Part shown: positions 61,162-64,000 of the stretch, in pieces
How positions within the stretch are numbered: the stretch's first letter is position 1
Layout: the number at the start of each line of letters is the position of its first letter
Source of the DNA: an uncultured Alistipes sp.
GTDB taxonomy: Bacteria > Bacteroidota > Bacteroidia > Bacteroidales > Rikenellaceae
DNA: 64,000 nucleotides
Reading direction: 5' to 3'
Assembly: GCA_938014215.1 (NCBI GenBank)
Contig: CALLRW010000032.1
Span: 62,001-126,000, forward strand
Made by a program: the position numbers and the translations under genes
Notes under the pieces: generated by a model
The model's input: only the letters and a program-made list of their open reading frames with translations
What the model was told of the DNA's origin: nothing
The model's database searches: none

Positions 61162-61229
61162 GCCGCTGTCGAACGAGAACCCATTCTCCGCCGATTGCTT
61201 TTCGGCCGCATCGATATAAAGCGTATCGA

Positions 61230-62585
61230 CTACCAGTCTGAATCCGCCCCCGCGCTTTCGGGGGCGCGGCCGAAAAAATCGCGCACGCGATCCGTAAGTT
61301 TGCGGTTCTTCTTCGGCTCGGTTCCGGTCTTCGCCGGATCGTCCTCGTCGGTGCTTTCGCCGTCCTCACCCCCGGCCTGCTCTTCGGCCGCGGATGCCGC
61401 CGTCCGGACGGCGGCTTTCAGCTGATCGTAGTTGTCCGGTTTGGGGATGCCGAACTCCTCGTAGAGGTAGTCGTCATCGATTGGCAGCCCTGCTTCGTTC
61501 TTCAACCGGCATACGATGGTCACCTGCTTCTCGGGGTCTTTCTTTTTGGGCGGCACGAATGCGAACTTGCCTCCGGAGGTATCGATTCCCATCGACGCGA
61601 ATACGTCCGTCACCTCGTAGTTCAGAATGTCGAGGATGCGGCGCTTGATGAAGAATGCGATGTCGACCTCTCCCTCCTGCTGCACGGTTCCGAGGGCCTG
61701 CGTACCCTTGTCTCCCGCCTCGGTGGTCAGCGTGTTGCCGTTTACGATCTTGCTGATCTCATTGTTGCAGGTCGCGTGGAGACGGTCGTAGAGGTCACTG
61801 CCTCCGGATATGTTCCCTGCCTGAATTAGGTTGATCTTCGTTCCGTCGGGGTGTACGATGACCCCTGCGCCACCCATGTTGTAGATGTCCTCTATGAGTT
61901 TCTCGCGCGCCTTGTCGTCCCATGCGTCGTATGTTCCTTCGCGGATCGGCCGTCCGAATATCTCGCCCAGCTCGGCCCAGTCGGCGACGTTGTTGCGCTT
62001 GAGTATTACCCAGAACGCCGCGACCGCGAGATGCCCGATCTGGCGCGGATTGCCGACATAGAGCAGATCGGAGAAGTCGTCCCAGCTTTCGCCTGTGAGG
62101 TCTGTCTGATTGCAGAGTATCGTGCGGTTGATCGGGTCGACGTGCTTGCGGGGTATCAGATTGTAGTCGATCCATCCTTTGTCGTCGAGGAAGAACTGGA
62201 ATAGCGAGCCGCCGACGCCCTCCCATTCGTCGTTGATAAGGTCTTCGATGAAGCGGTTGAACCACGGGGAATCGATATGTTCCTGCATCGCCTCGTCGAG
62301 GTTCCCGTCGCGCTGGAACTGTATCGGCGTGGCGAGTATCGCCGCTTTCTGCTTGCGCAGCACGGAGAAGAGATGTCCGTCGAGCATGACGTCGGCGTAC
62401 AGGTCGATGAGTTTTGCGCGCCGTGGCCAGTCGATGAGCTCCGCCTGCCGGATGCTGTCCATGTAGGCGGACACGTCCAGTCCTCCGCGGCGTGTGGGCT
62501 GGAGCACGATGGTCTGCGTCGGCGTGCGGCCGATATTGCCGCCGGCGGTGATGCGTTTACCTTTCTTTTTCTTTTCTTTTGCCAT
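61230..62585 (-). CDS. DUF935 portal protein (Mu gp29-like)
   Basis: A 451-residue protein with DVSAYMDSIRQAELIDWPRRAKLIDLYADVMLDGHLFSVLRKQKAAI (residues about 38-85), then DLLYVGNPRQIGHLAVAAFWVILKRNNVADWAELGEIFGRPIREGTYD and GTQALGTVQQEGEVDIAFF, the typical DUF935 order. DUF935 is the portal of Mu-like phages, the ring through which DNA enters the capsid. Acidic C-terminal tail (GGEDGESTDEDDP). It lies one base behind the gp36-like gene. Confidence 0.93.
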   Translation of the reverse strand: MAKEKKKKGKRITAGGNIGRTPTQTIVLQPTRRGGLDVSAYMDSIRQAELIDWPRRAKLIDLYADVMLDGHLFSVLRKQKAAILATPIQFQRDGNLDEAMQEHIDSPWFNRFIEDLINDEWEGVGGSLFQFFLDDKGWIDYNLIPRKHVDPINRTILCNQTDLTGESWDDFSDLLYVGNPRQIGHLAVAAFWVILKRNNVADWAELGEIFGRPIREGTYDAWDDKAREKLIEDIYNMGGAGVIVHPDGTKINLIQAGNISGGSDLYDRLHATCNNEISKIVNGNTLTTEAGDKGTQALGTVQQEGEVDIAFFIKRRILDILNYEVTDVFASMGIDTSGGKFAFVPPKKKDPEKQVTIVCRLKNEAGLPIDDDYLYEEFGIPKPDNYDQLKAAVRTAASAAEEQAGGEDGESTDEDDPAKTGTEPKKNRKLTDRVRDFFGRAPESAGADSDW

Positions 62586-62586
62586 G

Positions 62587-63012
62587 TCAGAATCGATTGT
62601 TGCGTTTGGGGTTGCTGCGGATTTGGAACTGCGAGGCTGCTTCTTTTGCCTCCTGCTCGATTTCGGGCAGCCCGTCGACGGAGATGTCGCCTTTGCGCAC
62701 GCCTTTGAGCCATTCCACGGCGCGCTCGTAGCGGTCGACGCGGATTTGGGACATGTTGCGCGGGTTGTGTATGGAGAAGATGTGGTAGATGGCGATGTCG
62801 AGGGCCATCATCAGCACGAGCTGATTGCGTTCGCCGCCCACGGCCGAGAAAACGCGGTCGCAGTCGTATCGCGCCGCGAGGTATCCGCGCATCTCGGCGA
62901 TGGCGCGGTCTTCGCATATTTCGACGATCTGCCGGTCGGAGCGGATCAGCGCGTCGAGAATCTCCTGATGGATCGAGGCGTCGTAGTCCTCGGGGATGAT
63001 GAATTGTGCCAT
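62587..63012 (-). CDS. DUF1320 / gp36-like phage protein
   Basis: A 141-residue helical protein: ASIHQEILDALIRSDRQIVEICEDRAIAEMRGYLAARYDCDRVF, LVLMMALDIAIYHIFSIHNPRNMSQIRVDRYERAVEWLKGVRKGDISVDGLP. This is the DUF1320 (Mu gp36) pattern, a head-tail connector-type protein. In Mu gp36 lies after the capsid gene; here it lies between terminase and portal, a rearranged order also known from Bacteroidota Mu-like prophages. Confidence 0.85.
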   Translation of the reverse strand: MAQFIIPEDYDASIHQEILDALIRSDRQIVEICEDRAIAEMRGYLAARYDCDRVFSAVGGERNQLVLMMALDIAIYHIFSIHNPRNMSQIRVDRYERAVEWLKGVRKGDISVDGLPEIEQEAKEAASQFQIRSNPKRNNRF

Positions 63013-63014
63013 AT

Positions 63015-64000
63015 TTACTGTCTGTATTTGTTGCGGCGTGCCATGACGCGGCGGGGCGTCGTCACGACGGGATGCAGTTCTCCGATCTTGTCGTCAATAA
63101 AGCGGTTGCCTCCTTCGACGCAGTCCACGCCGTCGGCATGGAACTTCAGCGCCATCGTGAAGAACTTGAACTCCTCGTCCAAGAGCTTCATGTAGGGGTC
63201 GCCTTTCTCGGCCTCGTTGAGCACCAGCAGCCCTTCGCGATGGAGCGGTTCGAGGTTGGCCTCGATACGCACGGCCTTGTCGGTTTTTTTCTTCTCGTCG
63301 GGGATGACCGAGAGGCTGATTCCCGTCTCTTTGGCCTTTCGTGCGAACGCCTTTTTGAATACCTGTTGAAAGAAGGGGTCTTGCAGGGAGTTGTTCTCCT
63401 GCACGACGTATATCGCGCGGCATCCACCGGCGCGGGCGTAGAGGTAGAGCGAGAAGAAGTGTGTCACGAACTCCTCGGTGGTCATCTTGCCGAGAAACCC
63501 CTTGATGACGTAGAGCACGCGGTCGAGTTTTCCGAGCAGCCACACGGCCTTGAGCGATCCCTGCTTGTTCTTGGCCGCGCCTTTGGCTTCGGACTGCGTC
63601 GGGTCGGCATAGATGCAGAGGAACGGGAATCGTCGCAGGTCGGGAATCTTGCCCCACTTGCGCGGGCCGAATATTTTGCCCTCGACAACGGGGTTGTTGA
63701 AATACTCGGCCTGCTGCGCCTGTGTCGATATCTTCGACAGCGCACGGTCGATCAACTCCTCGGTGTTCTTCTCCGGCCACGTGCTGCGCCCCTCCGCATC
63801 GCGGATGTTCACGATGTCATGGTGGTCGGCCATCGCGCCGGCCCGGACGATGCAGCAGTCCTCGGCGATGATATTGCCGCAGAATACGACCAGCAGCGAG
63901 CCGGAGGGGTCGCGGGTCGGATAGAGGGCGTGTTCCCACCAGTCCCACTTGTTGTTCAGGACATCGGGGTTGCGGCAGTCCTCGTCGGTGTCGAAGTCGT
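63015..64000 (-). CDS. Terminase large subunit, Mu gp28-like (5' end beyond window)
   Basis: The frame is open through 64000, so the start lies outside; an ATG at 63833 is internal, since the sequence before it (DEDCRNPDVLNNKWDWWEHALYPTRDPSGSLLVVFCGNIIAEDCC) is clearly terminase: GN at the end of the ATPase domain. The C-terminal RNase H-like nuclease domain shows IYADPTQSEAKG (first Asp), YVVQENN (Glu) and HADGVDCVEGG (last Asp). It cuts and packages phage DNA into the prohead. About 328 codons are visible. Confidence 0.9.
   Translation of the reverse strand, partial: DFDTDEDCRNPDVLNNKWDWWEHALYPTRDPSGSLLVVFCGNIIAEDCCIVRAGAMADHHDIVNIRDAEGRSTWPEKNTEELIDRALSKISTQAQQAEYFNNPVVEGKIFGPRKWGKIPDLRRFPFLCIYADPTQSEAKGAAKNKQGSLKAVWLLGKLDRVLYVIKGFLGKMTTEEFVTHFFSLYLYARAGGCRAIYVVQENNSLQDPFFQQVFKKAFARKAKETGISLSVIPDEKKKTDKAVRIEANLEPLHREGLLVLNEAEKGDPYMKLLDEEFKFFTMALKFHADGVDCVEGGNRFIDDKIGELHPVVTTPRRVMARRNKYRQ

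Noticed and set aside
47928..64000. Diversity-generating retroelement, known from the Mu-like Bacteroides Hankyphage
   Set aside because: No reverse transcriptase motif or template/variable repeat pair is seen here. It could lie in the part of the prophage outside the window.

Overview
The window comes from a GC-rich member of the Bacteroidota, most likely a gut Rikenellaceae such as Alistipes (inferred from style; no database was searched). The evidence is a SusC/SusD pair with ECF sigma and FecR, many Bacteroidota-only families (DUF5689, DUF4294, Bacteroidota-type NusB, FlK-like thioesterase), and promoters of the TTTG-N19-21-TAnnTTTG type. Positions 1 to about 47.2 kb are host chromosome; about 47.3 kb to the right edge is the left part of a Mu-like transposable prophage.

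Host part. 78-5259 (+) is a three-gene unit: secreted EEP-fold phosphoesterase, TonB-dependent receptor, DUF5689 lipoprotein. 5866-9672 (-) is DUF2975 membrane protein, YozG-like HTH and an M16 peptidase. 9947-10684 (+) is an acyl-ACP thioesterase. 10882-28654 (-) is a large glycan-utilisation locus, read from right to left: ECF sigma, FecR anti-sigma, SusC with an STN domain, SusD, two EEP-fold enzymes around an unknown lipoprotein, a lipoprotein gene broken by an in-frame TAG, two GH89 alpha-N-acetylglucosaminidases, then glycerate kinase and a GntP permease with a 4-base overlap. The enzyme content suggests harvest of alpha-linked GlcNAc glycans such as mucin or heparan-type chains. 28954-45941 holds a glycosyltransferase, MFS transporter, TPR protein, Era, Ffh, DUF4294, FlK-like thioesterase, NhaD, tRNA-Gln(TTG), GlsB-like, TSCPD, YajC, DUF1573, NusB, a BaiN-type flavoprotein, a methyltransferase-remnant-like protein and a PduO-type cobalamin adenosyltransferase. 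Two paralogous small secreted proteins (46029-47070) abut the prophage.

Six host intergenic spaces are filled with degenerate or tandem repeats, each with its own unit (for example four 51-bp copies between era and the TPR gene).

Prophage part. Left-end repeats and candidate transposase sites (47313-47720), an S24 autocleaving repressor (-), an operator-covered early promoter (48680-48710), small early genes, MuA-like DDE transposase, MuB-like ATPase, a second P-loop ATPase, accessory genes, a structured noncoding block with tRNA-Asn-like pieces (55027-55399), DUF3164, and a lipoprotein on the opposite strand. From 58765 the morphogenesis genes run on the minus strand, head-on to the early genes: TerL (cut by the window edge), gp36-like, DUF935 portal, a MuF-type protein with a probable C-terminal nuclease, gpG, and a tail-terminator-like protein. 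Between gpG and MuF a perfect promoter on the opposite strand drives a predicted small RNA of about 85 nt.

The most novel-looking items are the tRNA-like noncoding block, the small RNA opposite the MuF gene, the MuF-nuclease fusion, a possible anti-defence protein at 55400-55990, and the amber-interrupted lipoprotein of the GH89 locus.
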